A DNA stretch of 64,000 nt from Albibacterium profundi (GTDB lineage Bacteria; Bacteroidota; Bacteroidia; Sphingobacteriales; Sphingobacteriaceae). Location: NCBI RefSeq assembly GCF_042159835.1, contig NZ_JBBVGT010000003.1, positions 558,001 through 622,000 of the forward strand, in the 5' to 3' direction. How positions within the stretch are numbered: the stretch's first letter is position 1; every line of letters starts with the position of its first letter. The notes beneath the pieces were generated by a model, which did no database searches, was not told the origin of the DNA, and saw nothing but the letters and a program-made list of their open reading frames with translations. This document shows positions 33,676 to 43,010 of this stretch, in pieces. The position numbers were made by a program, and so were the translations under genes.

Positions 33676-35868
33676 TTAATTTCCCATTTCAGACATAAAC
33701 TTAATTCTCATAAGTTGTATATCCTCAAAAGTATAATCATCGCTTCCTAATTCTTTTAAAGCCTCGTCTATCGAATCACTATCCGCTTCTTTGAAATAAT
33801 CGAATACCTCATCCTGACGATCCTCATCTAACATTTCATCGATAAAGTAGTTGATATTCAATTTCGTTCCTGAATAAACAATCGACTCTACCTCCTTTAG
33901 AATTTCTTCGTATGTAATGCCTTTAGACGATGCTATATCGTCCAAGCCAATTTTTCTATCAATGTTTTGGATTATTGAAACCTTAAGAGCCGATTTATTA
34001 GCAGTACCCTTGATAATCAAATCTACCGGCCGCTCAATTTCGTTTTCCTCCACATAGTCCTTAATTAAGGAAACAAACTGACTTCCAAACTTCATCGCTT
34101 TACCTGACCCTACCCCGTGTATTTGTTTCAACTCATCTAGCGTTACCGGATAGTGTATACACATTTCTTCCAGTGAAGGATCCTGGAATATAACAAACGG
34201 AGGAAGACTCTTCTGTTTTGCTATTTTCTTACGAAGGTTATCAAGTAGTTTTAGTAACGTACCGTCTACCGCACTCCCTCCTGTTGTATTTGCTTGCGTT
34301 TCTCCTTCCTCACTAGCCTTATCCATTGGTCTGTTTAAAATAAATTTAATGGCGTACGGGTTGGATAAGTAAGCTTCGCCTTTTTGTGTTAGTTGGAGCA
34401 AACCATAATTGTCAATATCCTTTGAAAGGAAGTTTTCAAGCACGGCTTGGCGAAAAAAAGATTTCCAGTAGTCGATTCCCTTTTCTTTCCCTATTCCAAA
34501 CAGTGGATGTGTATCGTGTTTGTACGATGATATAGGCTGATTGTTTTGCCCCATCATAACGTTTATGATGTGATGGTCGTCAAATTTATCGCCCTCATCC
34601 TTAATGAATTGTAGAACGTTTACCAAAGGTTCTTCTGCATCGAAATTGCTAAATTCCGAATTGCAGTTGTCGCACATGCAATTACAGCCGGTAGCATCAA
34701 AGTTTTCCCCAAAATAATGTAGGATCTGCTTCCGTCGGCACACGGCAGATTCTGAATAATCGATCACCTCTTTCAATATTTGTGTGCCAATTTCACGTTC
34801 TGAAACGGGCTTGTCTTTCATGAATTTGGTAAGCTTCTCGATATCCTTTTCGGAATAGAATGCAATACATCTCCCCTCACCTCCATCACGTCCAGCACGA
34901 CCGGTTTCCTGATAATAGCCCTCCATACTCTTTGGGATATCGTGATGAATCACATAACGGACATCTGGTTTATCAATTCCCATTCCGAATGCAATAGTCG
35001 CAACAATCACATCAACACCTTCCATCAGGAACATATCTTGAGTTTCCGCACGCTTCCTTGCGTCTAATCCCGCATGATACGGTAGAGCTTTGATCCCATT
35101 GATTTTCAGTATCTCGGCAATTTCCTCAACCTTTTTACGGCTAAGGCAGTAGATAATCCCCGACTTCCCCGAATTGTTTTTTATAAATCGAACGATTTCC
35201 TTAACAACATTAATTTTCGGTCGCACTTCATAATAGAGGTTCGGTCGATTAAAAGATGATTTAAATAGCGTTGCGTCGACCATTTGAAGGTTCTTCCGTA
35301 TGTCCGACTGAACTTTTGGGGTAGCCGTAGCCGTCAGCGCTATGATAGGAATATTCTCGCCAATACTATTGATTACTTGCCGAATCCGGCGATATTCAGG
35401 ACGGAAATCATGCCCCCATTCGGAAATACAGTGAGCCTCATCAACGGCAACAAAGGATACCGTAATGTATTTTAAAAATTCAATATTTTCCGTTTTCGCC
35501 AAAGATTCTGGAGCAACATAAAGCAGTTTTGTGTCTCCGTTCAAAACATCTTTTTTTACTTTGGCTACTTCACTTTTATTTAAAGATGAGTTAAGAAAAT
35601 GTGCGATGCTATCCGAGCCTCCGAAAGCGCGCAATTGATCAACCTGATTTTTCATGAGGGCGATCAAGGGCGAAATAACGATCGCGGTTCCTTCACTCAT
35701 CAATGCGGGTAATTGGTAACATATAGATTTACCCCCTCCCGTCGGCATAATAACGAACGTGTCCTGTTTCTGCAACAAATTGGTTATGATGGCTTCCTGC
35801 TCACCCTTAAACGTATCAAAGCCAAAGAAAATTTGCAGATTATCGAATAATGATTTTTCTATTTGCAT
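33676..35868 (-). CDS. recQ: ATP-dependent DNA helicase RecQ
   Basis: 3'-5' DNA helicase for recombination repair. The 730-residue protein has Walker A MPTGGGKSICYQLP near residue 43, VDEAHCISEWGHDFRPEY, SAT-like ALTATAT and motif VI ETGRAGRDG. Then come the zinc-binding cysteine cluster (CRRK ... CNCMCDNC), a winged-helix region and an HRDC domain (LRKKIAKQKSLPPFVIF). About 120 further residues end in an acidic tail, making it longer than E. coli RecQ (about 610 aa). An upstream TTG (35877) is possible but the ATG at 35868 is preferred. It leads into kdsA. Confidence 0.95.
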   Translation of the reverse strand: MQIEKSLFDNLQIFFGFDTFKGEQEAIITNLLQKQDTFVIMPTGGGKSICYQLPALMSEGTAIVISPLIALMKNQVDQLRAFGGSDSIAHFLNSSLNKSEVAKVKKDVLNGDTKLLYVAPESLAKTENIEFLKYITVSFVAVDEAHCISEWGHDFRPEYRRIRQVINSIGENIPIIALTATATPKVQSDIRKNLQMVDATLFKSSFNRPNLYYEVRPKINVVKEIVRFIKNNSGKSGIIYCLSRKKVEEIAEILKINGIKALPYHAGLDARKRAETQDMFLMEGVDVIVATIAFGMGIDKPDVRYVIHHDIPKSMEGYYQETGRAGRDGGEGRCIAFYSEKDIEKLTKFMKDKPVSEREIGTQILKEVIDYSESAVCRRKQILHYFGENFDATGCNCMCDNCNSEFSNFDAEEPLVNVLQFIKDEGDKFDDHHIINVMMGQNNQPISSYKHDTHPLFGIGKEKGIDYWKSFFRQAVLENFLSKDIDNYGLLQLTQKGEAYLSNPYAIKFILNRPMDKASEEGETQANTTGGSAVDGTLLKLLDNLRKKIAKQKSLPPFVIFQDPSLEEMCIHYPVTLDELKQIHGVGSGKAMKFGSQFVSLIKDYVEENEIERPVDLIIKGTANKSALKVSIIQNIDRKIGLDDIASSKGITYEEILKEVESIVYSGTKLNINYFIDEMLDEDRQDEVFDYFKEADSDSIDEALKELGSDDYTFEDIQLMRIKFMSEMGN

Positions 35869-35919
35869 TGTCCTCAAGGAAAATATCTAATATGTTCTCG
35901 TAGATTACTCAAAATAACA

Positions 35920-35927
35920 TATTTTTG
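35920..35927 (+). promoter_or_regulatory. -7 element of kdsD-manC
   Basis: TATTTTTG at 35920-35927 matches TAnnTTTG and predicts a leader of about 30 bases before the GTG start at 35963. The -33 position shows no TTG. It lies in the divergent recQ-kdsD gap. Confidence 0.45.
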
Positions 35928-35962
35928 TCTTAATTCCATACTAAATATAAAAAAAATATTTT

Positions 35963-36931
35963 GTGAAAACTAATCCTGAGATAAAATCCATAGCCGTTTC
36001 TACACTTAAAATTGAGGCCGATGCAATACTAAAATTGACTGAACGAATTGACGATGACTTCGTTAAGGTTGTCGAAGAGATATTACGCATAAAAGGCCGC
36101 GTGATTATTACCGGAATAGGCAAAAGTGCTATAATTGCGCAAAAAATTGTAGCGACCCTTAATTCAACTGGAACACCTTCTATTTTTATGCATGCGGCAG
36201 ATGCTATTCACGGCGATCTGGGAATGCTACAAGCCGATGATTTAGTAATTGCAATCTCAAAAAGTGGAAACACTCCAGAAATCAAAGTTCTTGTACCGCT
36301 TTTAAAGCAGTCCGAAAATAAGCTTGTTGCAGTCGTCGGTGATACCCAATCTTATCTAGCATTACAAGCAGACTATATCTTAAACACCAGTGTCGATAAA
36401 GAGGCTTGCCCCTTGAATTTGGCACCGACAACCAGCACAACTGCCCAACTAGCTATGGGTGATGCCCTAGCTGTTGCTCTTTTAGAGTGCAGGGAGTTTA
36501 CAGATAAAGATTTTGCGCGTTATCATCCAGGTGGCTCGCTCGGAAAAAGACTTTATTTGAAGGTTGGTGACCTATCCGCTCAAAATGAGAAACCAGTCGT
36601 ATCCACCACGACACCCGTTAAAGACGTTATTTTGGAGATTACCAAAAATCGTCTGGGTGCTGCCGCTGTAATGGAAAATGATGAAGTTTTAGGTATCATA
36701 ACTGATGGTGATATCCGTCGAATGATCGAGACACATGATAAAATCGGGCATTTAACTGCCAACGATATTATGGGTAGAAGACCAGTTACAATACAAAAGG
36801 GTGAATTAGCCGTTAATGCACTCAATTTAATGCGAACAAATAATATCACCCAAATCATCGTCTTAAACAAGAACCAGGGTTATGACGGAATAATACATCT
36901 TCATGACCTACTAAAAGAAGGGATTATCTAA
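35963..36931 (+). CDS. kdsD: D-arabinose 5-phosphate isomerase (KpsF/GutQ family)
   Basis: Converts ribulose-5-phosphate to arabinose-5-phosphate, the first step of KDO synthesis. The 322-residue protein has an N-terminal SIS sugar isomerase domain (RVIITGIGKSAIIAQKI, MHAADAIHGDLGM, SKSGNTPEI) and two C-terminal CBS domains from about residue 205. Start codon is GTG. Location next to kdsA, which consumes the product, supports a biosynthetic rather than a gut-operon role. manC follows after 66 bases on the same strand. Confidence 0.94.
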   Translation: MKTNPEIKSIAVSTLKIEADAILKLTERIDDDFVKVVEEILRIKGRVIITGIGKSAIIAQKIVATLNSTGTPSIFMHAADAIHGDLGMLQADDLVIAISKSGNTPEIKVLVPLLKQSENKLVAVVGDTQSYLALQADYILNTSVDKEACPLNLAPTTSTTAQLAMGDALAVALLECREFTDKDFARYHPGGSLGKRLYLKVGDLSAQNEKPVVSTTTPVKDVILEITKNRLGAAAVMENDEVLGIITDGDIRRMIETHDKIGHLTANDIMGRRPVTIQKGELAVNALNLMRTNNITQIIVLNKNQGYDGIIHLHDLLKEGII

Positions 36932-36997
36932 TCAAATCATTACATTTGGTAATGTTAATGTTTCGCGACTTAATCTATAACGAATAATTAATTATAA

Positions 36998-38080
36998 ATG
37001 AAAGACATATTTGCGGTTATTATGGCTGGCGGAATCGGTAGCCGTTTTTGGCCAGTAAGCAAAACCATATACCCAAAACAATTCTTAGATATTTTTGGAA
37101 CCGGAAAGACGTTGATCCAAACCACATTTGATCGGTTCAAAGCCATCATACCAGAAGAAAATATATTTATCGTAACCCACGAGTCTCACTTAGAGTTGTT
37201 AAAAGAACAATTACCACAGGTTGCAGACGAACGGATTCTTTCGGAGCCTATTATGCGTAATACGGCTCCCTGCATCGCCTATGCATGTCACAAGATAAAA
37301 AACCTAAACCCAGACGCTACAATCGTTGTTTCTCCGTCAGATCATTTGATTTTAGATGAAGCAAACTTTCATGAGGCTATTAAAAAAGGGATAGACGCTG
37401 CCGCTAAAGAGGACCGACTTATAACATTGGGAATACGTCCCTCGCGGCCGGATACCGGTTATGGGTATATACAATACATTGACGGCTCACCCAAAACCGA
37501 GTTAAAGAAAGTCAAAACGTTTACGGAAAAACCTAACCTTGAGATAGCCAAAACGTTTATTCAGAGCGGCGACTTTCTCTGGAATGCCGGAATATTCATT
37601 TGGTCTGCTAATGCGATTATCCAAGCATTGCATGCCCATGTTGAAGAGTTAAACGATATCTTTTCAGACGGAGCCCACTATTTAAACTCCGATAAAGAAA
37701 AGCAATTCATAGCCTTGGCGTATCAACGTTGTCCAAATATTTCTATAGATTTTGCGGTGATGGAGAAAGCTGAAAATGTTTACGTGCTCCCTGTCACCTT
37801 CGGATGGTCAGACCTTGGTACTTGGGGGTCGGTATATGACCTTGCCGAAAAAGATTTCTCTGGCAACCTGGCAATACCGAAGGACAATGTTATGTTTTAC
37901 GATACTTCTAATTGTATGGTCAGCGCTGAGAAGGATAAGTTAGTGGTTTTACAAGGAGTCAACGACATGATTGTTGTAGAGTCTGAAGATGTATTGCTGA
38001 TCATCCCACGAGATCAGGAAAAGAACATCAAGCAGATCTTAACAGATGTGAAATCCAAGCACGGAAGCAGGTACCTCTAA
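36998..38080 (+). CDS. manC: mannose-1-phosphate guanylyltransferase
   Basis: Makes GDP-mannose for surface glycans. The 360-residue protein starts with the nucleotidyltransferase signature VIMAGGIGSRFWPVSKTIYPKQF. It has SEPIMRNTAPCIAYA, VSPSDHLI, the FTEKP motif and the FGWSDLGTWGS segment of GDP-mannose pyrophosphorylases. It lacks the C-terminal phosphomannose isomerase domain of bifunctional AlgA-type enzymes. It lies downstream of kdsD, forming a small sugar-nucleotide group. Confidence 0.94.
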   Translation: MKDIFAVIMAGGIGSRFWPVSKTIYPKQFLDIFGTGKTLIQTTFDRFKAIIPEENIFIVTHESHLELLKEQLPQVADERILSEPIMRNTAPCIAYACHKIKNLNPDATIVVSPSDHLILDEANFHEAIKKGIDAAAKEDRLITLGIRPSRPDTGYGYIQYIDGSPKTELKKVKTFTEKPNLEIAKTFIQSGDFLWNAGIFIWSANAIIQALHAHVEELNDIFSDGAHYLNSDKEKQFIALAYQRCPNISIDFAVMEKAENVYVLPVTFGWSDLGTWGSVYDLAEKDFSGNLAIPKDNVMFYDTSNCMVSAEKDKLVVLQGVNDMIVVESEDVLLIIPRDQEKNIKQILTDVKSKHGSRYL

Positions 38081-38147
38081 TCGAGGTGTTCTTTTTGCAT
38101 TTTCACGGAACAACGCGGATAATAGCTAGGCTCTTAGCAAAAGCTGC

Positions 38148-38918
38148 TTAGCTTTGACCGCGACGCTGCCTAATGGCCTCGTAAACAACAACACCGGCAG
38201 ACACAGACACATTTAATGAGGCAATGTTTCCGAATAGCGGTATTTTCGCTAAGTTTTCAGAAATCCGGATCAATTCGTCTGAGATGCCATCTTCTTCTGA
38301 ACCCAAGATAAGCACGGTCGGTGCAGTATAGTCGGGTTCATAAATGGTAGCTTCAGTTTTTTCCGTGCAAGAAACCATTTGCAAGCCTGATTCTTGAAGG
38401 AATTTTGCGGTTTTATACAAACTATCCACTCTGCAAACAGGAATATTAAACAGTGCGCCAGCTGAGGTCTTTACCGCATCTGGGTTGATTTCTGCGGAAC
38501 CTTTTTTAGGGACAACAATAGCGTGCACTCCGGCGCATTCGGCTGTTCGAGCGATTGCACCCATGTTTCGCACATCCGTCACGCCGTCTAACATTAGAAT
38601 TAACGGTGTCTCTCCCCTATCATATATATCCGGAATAATATGTTCAATGTTCTGATAAACAATTGGCGAAATAACCGCTACAACGCCTTGGTGTGCTTTT
38701 CTTGTTAGGCGATTGAGTTTCTCAATCGGAACCTGTTGGTAGGGTATGTTATGCTGGTTGACTAAAGTCTTCAATTCAGTAATTAGCCCGCCTCCTAAAC
38801 CTCGCTGTATAAAGAGCGACTCCAGCTCTTTACCGCTTTCGATAGCCTCGATCACAGCACGGATGCCAAAAACGAGTTGATTGGTTTCTTTTTTCTGGGG
38901 TCTTGAATAGTGTTGCAT
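38148..38918 (-). CDS. rlmB: 23S rRNA (guanosine-2'-O)-methyltransferase, RlmB type
   Basis: SPOUT-fold ribose methyltransferase, in E. coli acting on G2251 of 23S rRNA. Residues 10-85 form the substrate-binding domain (FGIRAVIEAIESGKELESLF ... AHQGVVAV). Residues 100-256 form the SPOUT domain with LDGVTDVRNMGAIARTAECA, LILGSEEDGIS and IPLFGNIASLNVSVSAGVVVYEA, which includes the trefoil knot. Length 256 is normal. It stands alone, convergent with manC. Confidence 0.92.
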   Translation of the reverse strand: MQHYSRPQKKETNQLVFGIRAVIEAIESGKELESLFIQRGLGGGLITELKTLVNQHNIPYQQVPIEKLNRLTRKAHQGVVAVISPIVYQNIEHIIPDIYDRGETPLILMLDGVTDVRNMGAIARTAECAGVHAIVVPKKGSAEINPDAVKTSAGALFNIPVCRVDSLYKTAKFLQESGLQMVSCTEKTEATIYEPDYTAPTVLILGSEEDGISDELIRISENLAKIPLFGNIASLNVSVSAGVVVYEAIRQRRGQS

Positions 38919-39258
38919 AGCTTAAACAAAAAATCTGCACGAAGTTACATCAATAATATTATCATACAATAAATCTATGCCAATTATTATGACATTAATG
39001 TTGACATACTAACAGAACGAAAGTTATTAACACTTGCGTCAAGTTGCTGATACTCAAATGCCGTCGAAAGATATCAACAAGTTTTGCACTTAAATTGTTG
39101 ATAAGATCGACCTAAACCAACTCAATAATCATATCTCTAATAATTTATAATTTTACATGTGTGTAAGTGATATCGCCAATTCGATTAAATTTAGATACCT
39201 TTGTTACCCCAATAATCAAAGTAAGTATAGTAGTAAATCTTAAGCTGTCTAATAATCA
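38919..39258. other. 340-base AT-rich gap upstream of dnaB
   Basis: No gene is seen. The stretch contains three 9-mers resembling the DnaA box TTATCCACA: TTATTAACA (39024-39032), ATATCAACA (39071-39079) and, on the minus strand, TTATCAACA (39096-39104). There is also a short inverted repeat TTACA-N4-TGTAA (39153-39166) and the -7 element TACCTTTG (39196-39203) that probably drives dnaB. Whether the DnaA-box-like sites are functional cannot be told from sequence. Confidence 0.4.
39196..39203 (+). promoter_or_regulatory. -7 element of dnaB
   Basis: TACCTTTG fits TAnnTTTG and lies 55 bases before the dnaB ATG. The -33 position lacks a clear TTG. An inverted repeat TTACA-N4-TGTAA lies about 30 bases upstream and could be an operator. 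Confidence 0.45.
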
Positions 39259-40806
39259 ATGAGTACAAATAATGACTTCTCTTCTTCGTCTAATCGTCCA
39301 AATAAATTCGGGACTTCGGACCGACGGTCTAGGTTCCAGCAAATAGCTCACGAGCTCGGAAAACTCCCGCCTCAAGCTACGGATTTAGAAGAAGCAGTTT
39401 TAGGTGCATTGATGTTGGAAAAGGATGCACTTTCCGTTGTTATTGATATTCTGAAGCCTGAAACATTTTACTCAGAAGCACACAGTAAGATTTTTGAAGC
39501 TATTACCAATCTTTTCCAGAAGTCTTCGCCGATAGATATATTAACAGTTACTGCTGAACTACGCAAAATGGGCGCCTTAGAGCTAGTCGGCGGAGCCTAT
39601 TATCTTACCCAATTAGCTGATCGTGTTGTATCGGCTGCGAACATCGAATACCATGCTCGGATTATTTCGCAAAAGTACATCCAACGAGAATTGATTCAGA
39701 TATCATCCGATACCATAAAAAAAGCGTATGATGAAACATCTGATATCTTCGAATTGCTGGATGGCGCGGAGAAGTCTCTTTTCGATATTGCACAAAATAA
39801 CTTACGTCGAGATACACAAAAAATTGACGACATCATGCGTAATGCGGTTGATGCACTCGAAAAATTGCGTGATCGGACCGACTCACTAACTGGCGTCCCG
39901 TCTGGTTTTACGGCGCTCGATCGTATTACTTCGGGATGGCAACCATCAGATTTAGTTATTATCGCTGCGCGACCCGCCATGGGTAAAACCGCTTTTGTTT
40001 TGAGTTGCGCCAGAAATGCTGCTGTTCAATATGATAAACCAGTTGCCGTGTTTTCACTTGAAATGTCTTCTGTACAGTTGGTCAACCGCCTTATATCGGG
40101 AGAGACTGAAATAGAGCAAGAAAAATTAAGAAAAGGTAACTTGGCCGATCATGAATGGACTCAGTTGCATTCTCGAATTGGAAAGTTAACGGAGGCTCCT
40201 TTATTAATTGATGACACCCCAGCGCTAAACGTATTTGAGTTTAGAGCAAAATGCCGGCGACTGAAAGCTCAATATGATATCCAAATGGTTATTGTCGATT
40301 ACCTGCAGTTAATGCATGGAAAAGTAGATGGCAAAGGTGGTAATCGTGAGCAAGAAATAGGTAGCATCTCTCGTGCGTTAAAATCGGTCGCCAAAGAGCT
40401 CAATATACCAGTCATAGCCCTCTCTCAATTGAGTCGTGCAGTTGAAAGTCGACCAGGCAACAGTAAGCGACCGATGTTATCCGATTTACGTGAATCGGGG
40501 TCGATTGAACAAGATGCCGATATGGTACTTTTCCTGTATCGCCCTGAATATTACGGGCTCACAGAAGATGAAAACGGAAATAGTACCGCTGGTGTCGGTG
40601 AGGTGATTATCGCCAAGCACAGAAATGGTGAGATAGCAACCGTTCCGCTGAAGTTTGTAGGTAAATTTGTGAAGTTTACTGATCTTGAAGATGACTTCGG
40701 TTCACCTGATTCGTTTTCTGCGGGCATGTCCCCTTCAGAAGAGTTCAATTCAGGTATTATTACCCGTTCTTCCAGACTGAATGATATGAACGACGATCCT
40801 TTTTAG
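39259..40806 (+). CDS. dnaB: replicative DNA helicase DnaB
   Basis: Hexameric 5'-3' helicase of the replication fork. The 515-residue protein has the N-terminal primase-interacting domain (PPQATDLEEAVLGALMLEKDA) and the RecA-like motor with Walker A ARPAMGKTAFVLS. Further motor segments are VFSLEMSS, IVDYLQLM, ALSQLSRAVE and DLRESGSIEQDADMV. No intein is inserted, as the motor motifs are continuous. The C-terminal 40 residues are a variable Ser/Asp-rich tail. The stop overlaps the convergent TPR gene by 4 bases. Confidence 0.97.
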   Translation: MSTNNDFSSSSNRPNKFGTSDRRSRFQQIAHELGKLPPQATDLEEAVLGALMLEKDALSVVIDILKPETFYSEAHSKIFEAITNLFQKSSPIDILTVTAELRKMGALELVGGAYYLTQLADRVVSAANIEYHARIISQKYIQRELIQISSDTIKKAYDETSDIFELLDGAEKSLFDIAQNNLRRDTQKIDDIMRNAVDALEKLRDRTDSLTGVPSGFTALDRITSGWQPSDLVIIAARPAMGKTAFVLSCARNAAVQYDKPVAVFSLEMSSVQLVNRLISGETEIEQEKLRKGNLADHEWTQLHSRIGKLTEAPLLIDDTPALNVFEFRAKCRRLKAQYDIQMVIVDYLQLMHGKVDGKGGNREQEIGSISRALKSVAKELNIPVIALSQLSRAVESRPGNSKRPMLSDLRESGSIEQDADMVLFLYRPEYYGLTEDENGNSTAGVGEVIIAKHRNGEIATVPLKFVGKFVKFTDLEDDFGSPDSFSAGMSPSEEFNSGIITRSSRLNDMNDDPF

Positions 40807-41150
40807 TCGTCATCATAATCGTCATCATCGAATTCTCCAAGAGCCGATCGGTAAACCGTCTGCAGTTCTGACAACGCATGTCTGTCTCCTACCTTGGTAG
40901 CTACAGACATCCCCTTTTCGTAAATCGAAACAGCCTCCTCCTTTCGTTCCAACTGCTCTAAGAGTTTTCCTAAATGGTAGTATGTGCCAACATAAAGTGG
41001 CTCATTATCAACGAGGTCATTATAATAACTCAATGCTTTTTCATGATCACCTATTTTTGCATATTCAGTAGCTATCGCATACTTGATAAAAGGGTCCTTA
41101 GATCCGTCCGATAAAAAGCCTAATAATTGTTCTAAACGTTTATTACTCAT
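40803..41150 (-). CDS. small tetratricopeptide-repeat protein
   Basis: A 115-residue protein with about two TPR units (AKIGDHEKALSYYNDLVDNE and HLGKLLEQLERKEEAVSIYEKG) followed by a very acidic tail ending in repeated Asp (FDDDDYDDD). It has no signal peptide, so it is a cytoplasmic protein-protein adaptor of unknown partner. Convergent with dnaB (4-base overlap) and divergent from etfB. Confidence 0.8.
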   Translation of the reverse strand: MSNKRLEQLLGFLSDGSKDPFIKYAIATEYAKIGDHEKALSYYNDLVDNEPLYVGTYYHLGKLLEQLERKEEAVSIYEKGMSVATKVGDRHALSELQTVYRSALGEFDDDDYDDD

Positions 41151-41179
41151 TGTTCAATCGCTACTTTTTGTTAGATTTG
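41150..41179 (+). promoter_or_regulatory. Bacteroidota-type promoter of etfBA
   Basis: TTG at 41150-41152, a 19-base spacer and TAGATTTG at 41172-41179 match the consensus exactly. It predicts a short leader of about 10 bases before the etfB ATG. Confidence 0.65.
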
Positions 41180-41195
41180 TAAAAAAGGAATATAT

Positions 41196-41933
41196 ATGAA
41201 AATATTAGTTTGTATTAGCAGTGTTCCAGATACCACAACAAAAATAACCTTTACAAATGATAATGCCGAACTTAATTCTTCAGGGGTACAATTTATTGTA
41301 AACCCATATGATGAAATTGCCTTAGCCAAAGCAGTTGAGATGGCTGAAGGCGGTAAGGCAGAAGTAACCGTTATAAATGTTGGTGATGCAGGAACCGACC
41401 CCACCATTAGAAAAGCCCTAGCTATTGGAGCCGACAAAGCAGTTAGAGTTGACGCTCAACCCAAAGATGCTTGGTTTGTTGCCCATCAGATAGCGGATTA
41501 TGCAAAGAAAAACGATTTTGACTTAATATTAACCGGAAGAGAGTCTATAGACTATAATAGTACGCAGGTTGCCGGTCTGGTAGGTGAATTGCTCAATATA
41601 CCCTCAGTTTCTATCGCAAAGAGAGTCGAACTACAAGATCAACAAATCGAAGTAGATCGCGAAGTTGAAGGCGGGAAAGAGATCCTTTCGATTCCTCTGC
41701 CAGCTGTGATCGGTGTTTCTGAAGGCGTTGCTGAACCACGGATACCCAATATGCGCGGAATTATGTCAGCCAGAAGCAAGCCGCTTGATGTAGTAGAGGC
41801 AATCGCCGTTGAAGAGAATTCCGCAATCAAAAAATTTGAGACGCCTGAACCACGTGGAGCCGTTACCATGATTCCTGCTGACGAGCCAGAAAAGCTGGTT
41901 GAGTTATTACATACCAAAGCTAGAGTTATCTAA
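41196..41933 (+). CDS. etfB: electron transfer flavoprotein, beta subunit
   Basis: Shuttles electrons from acyl-CoA dehydrogenases to the quinone pool with EtfA. The 245-residue protein starts MKILVCISSVPDTTTKI and has the conserved NPYDEIALAKAVEMAEGG and the nucleotide-binding LILTGRESIDYNSTQVAGLVGE. This is the form typical of beta-oxidation ETF. etfA follows after 37 bases. The pair is driven by a clear promoter and ends in a strong inverted repeat. Confidence 0.96.
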   Translation: MKILVCISSVPDTTTKITFTNDNAELNSSGVQFIVNPYDEIALAKAVEMAEGGKAEVTVINVGDAGTDPTIRKALAIGADKAVRVDAQPKDAWFVAHQIADYAKKNDFDLILTGRESIDYNSTQVAGLVGELLNIPSVSIAKRVELQDQQIEVDREVEGGKEILSIPLPAVIGVSEGVAEPRIPNMRGIMSARSKPLDVVEAIAVEENSAIKKFETPEPRGAVTMIPADEPEKLVELLHTKARVI

Positions 41934-41970
41934 GCTTGGTTAAAATAGTACACCTAAAATAGAAACAAAC

Positions 41971-42942
41971 ATGTCTGTATTAGTATATGTAGAAAATACC
42001 GGAGGTGAATTCAAGAAGTCCGTATACGAAGTCGTTTCCTATGCAAAGGCAATTGCAGATTCCCTAAATACCAATCTTACCGCTTTATCCATTGGATCTG
42101 TAGACTCTTCTAATCTCGAGCGTTTAGGACAATACGGAGCGAGCAAGGTTTTAAACGTTCGTTCTGAACAATTCAAATCTTTTGTTAATCACGCTTATGC
42201 ATCGGTTATCGCTTCCGCTGCCAAAGAACAGGATGCTAAAGTAGTTGTTCTTTCTAACTCGTTTAGTGGAAAGGGGCTCGCGCCTCGAATTGCCGCTAAA
42301 TTAGAAGCAGCCTTAGCATCAGGTGCAGTAGAGCTGCCAGTGATCAATGATGATGCGATCACGGTTAAACGATCAGCGTTTTCAGGTAAAGCTTTTGCTT
42401 TCCTTGAGATGAAATCTGCAATAAAAGTCATTTCGTTGACACCCAACTCTTTTGAATTGCGTAAAAACGAAGTTGAAGCTGAAATTGTAGACTATAGTCC
42501 GGAAAAGACCGATACCCTAGAAACGATCATAAAAGATATCGTACGTGCCACGGACAAAGTAAGTTTAGCTGATGCAGAAATTGTCGTATCCGGCGGTCGT
42601 GGCCTTAAGGGGCCCGAAAACTGGGGTATGATAGAAGAACTAGCCGAGGTGCTAGGTGCGGCCACAGCCTGTTCTAAACCCGTGTCGGATGCCGACTGGC
42701 GTCCACATGAAGAGCACGTTGGGCAAACAGGTATCGTCGTTCGTCCAAACTTATACATAGCTATCGGTATCTCGGGTGCTATTCAGCATTTAGCGGGCGT
42801 TAGTTCCTCTAAAACCATCGTTGTTATCAACACAGACCCTGATGCCCCTTTCTTTAAGGTAGCAGATTATGGTATTGTAGGTGATGCATTTGAGGTCGTT
42901 CCTAAACTTATCGAAGCCGTAAAATCCTACAAAGCAGGATAA
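41971..42942 (+). CDS. etfA: electron transfer flavoprotein, alpha subunit
   Basis: FAD-binding partner of EtfB. The 323-residue protein has a variable N-terminal domain and the C-terminal FAD domain with VSGGRGLKGPENW, GAATACSKPVSDADW, GQTGIVVRPNLYIAIGISGAIQHLAG and NTDPDAPFFKVADYGIVGD, the hallmark segment. Length is normal. It forms an operon with etfB. Confidence 0.97.
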   Translation: MSVLVYVENTGGEFKKSVYEVVSYAKAIADSLNTNLTALSIGSVDSSNLERLGQYGASKVLNVRSEQFKSFVNHAYASVIASAAKEQDAKVVVLSNSFSGKGLAPRIAAKLEAALASGAVELPVINDDAITVKRSAFSGKAFAFLEMKSAIKVISLTPNSFELRKNEVEAEIVDYSPEKTDTLETIIKDIVRATDKVSLADAEIVVSGGRGLKGPENWGMIEELAEVLGAATACSKPVSDADWRPHEEHVGQTGIVVRPNLYIAIGISGAIQHLAGVSSSKTIVVINTDPDAPFFKVADYGIVGDAFEVVPKLIEAVKSYKAG

Positions 42943-42946
42943 TAAT

Positions 42947-42998
42947 AAGATCGATAGGTGATGTTTATTTCCTAGAACTATCACCTATCGATCTTTGT
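42947..42998 (+). terminator. 16-bp inverted repeat after etfA (terminator-like)
   Basis: Perfect arms AAGATCGATAGGTGAT (42947-42962) and ATCACCTATCGATCTT (42980-42995) flank a 17-base loop. They begin 4 bases after the etfA stop and run into TTTGTT. It can act as a terminator for etfBA, though the T tract is short. The right arm coincides with GATCTTTG (42990-42997), a near -7 element for the next gene. Confidence 0.6.
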
Positions 42999-43010
42999 TA
43001 AAGTGAATAC

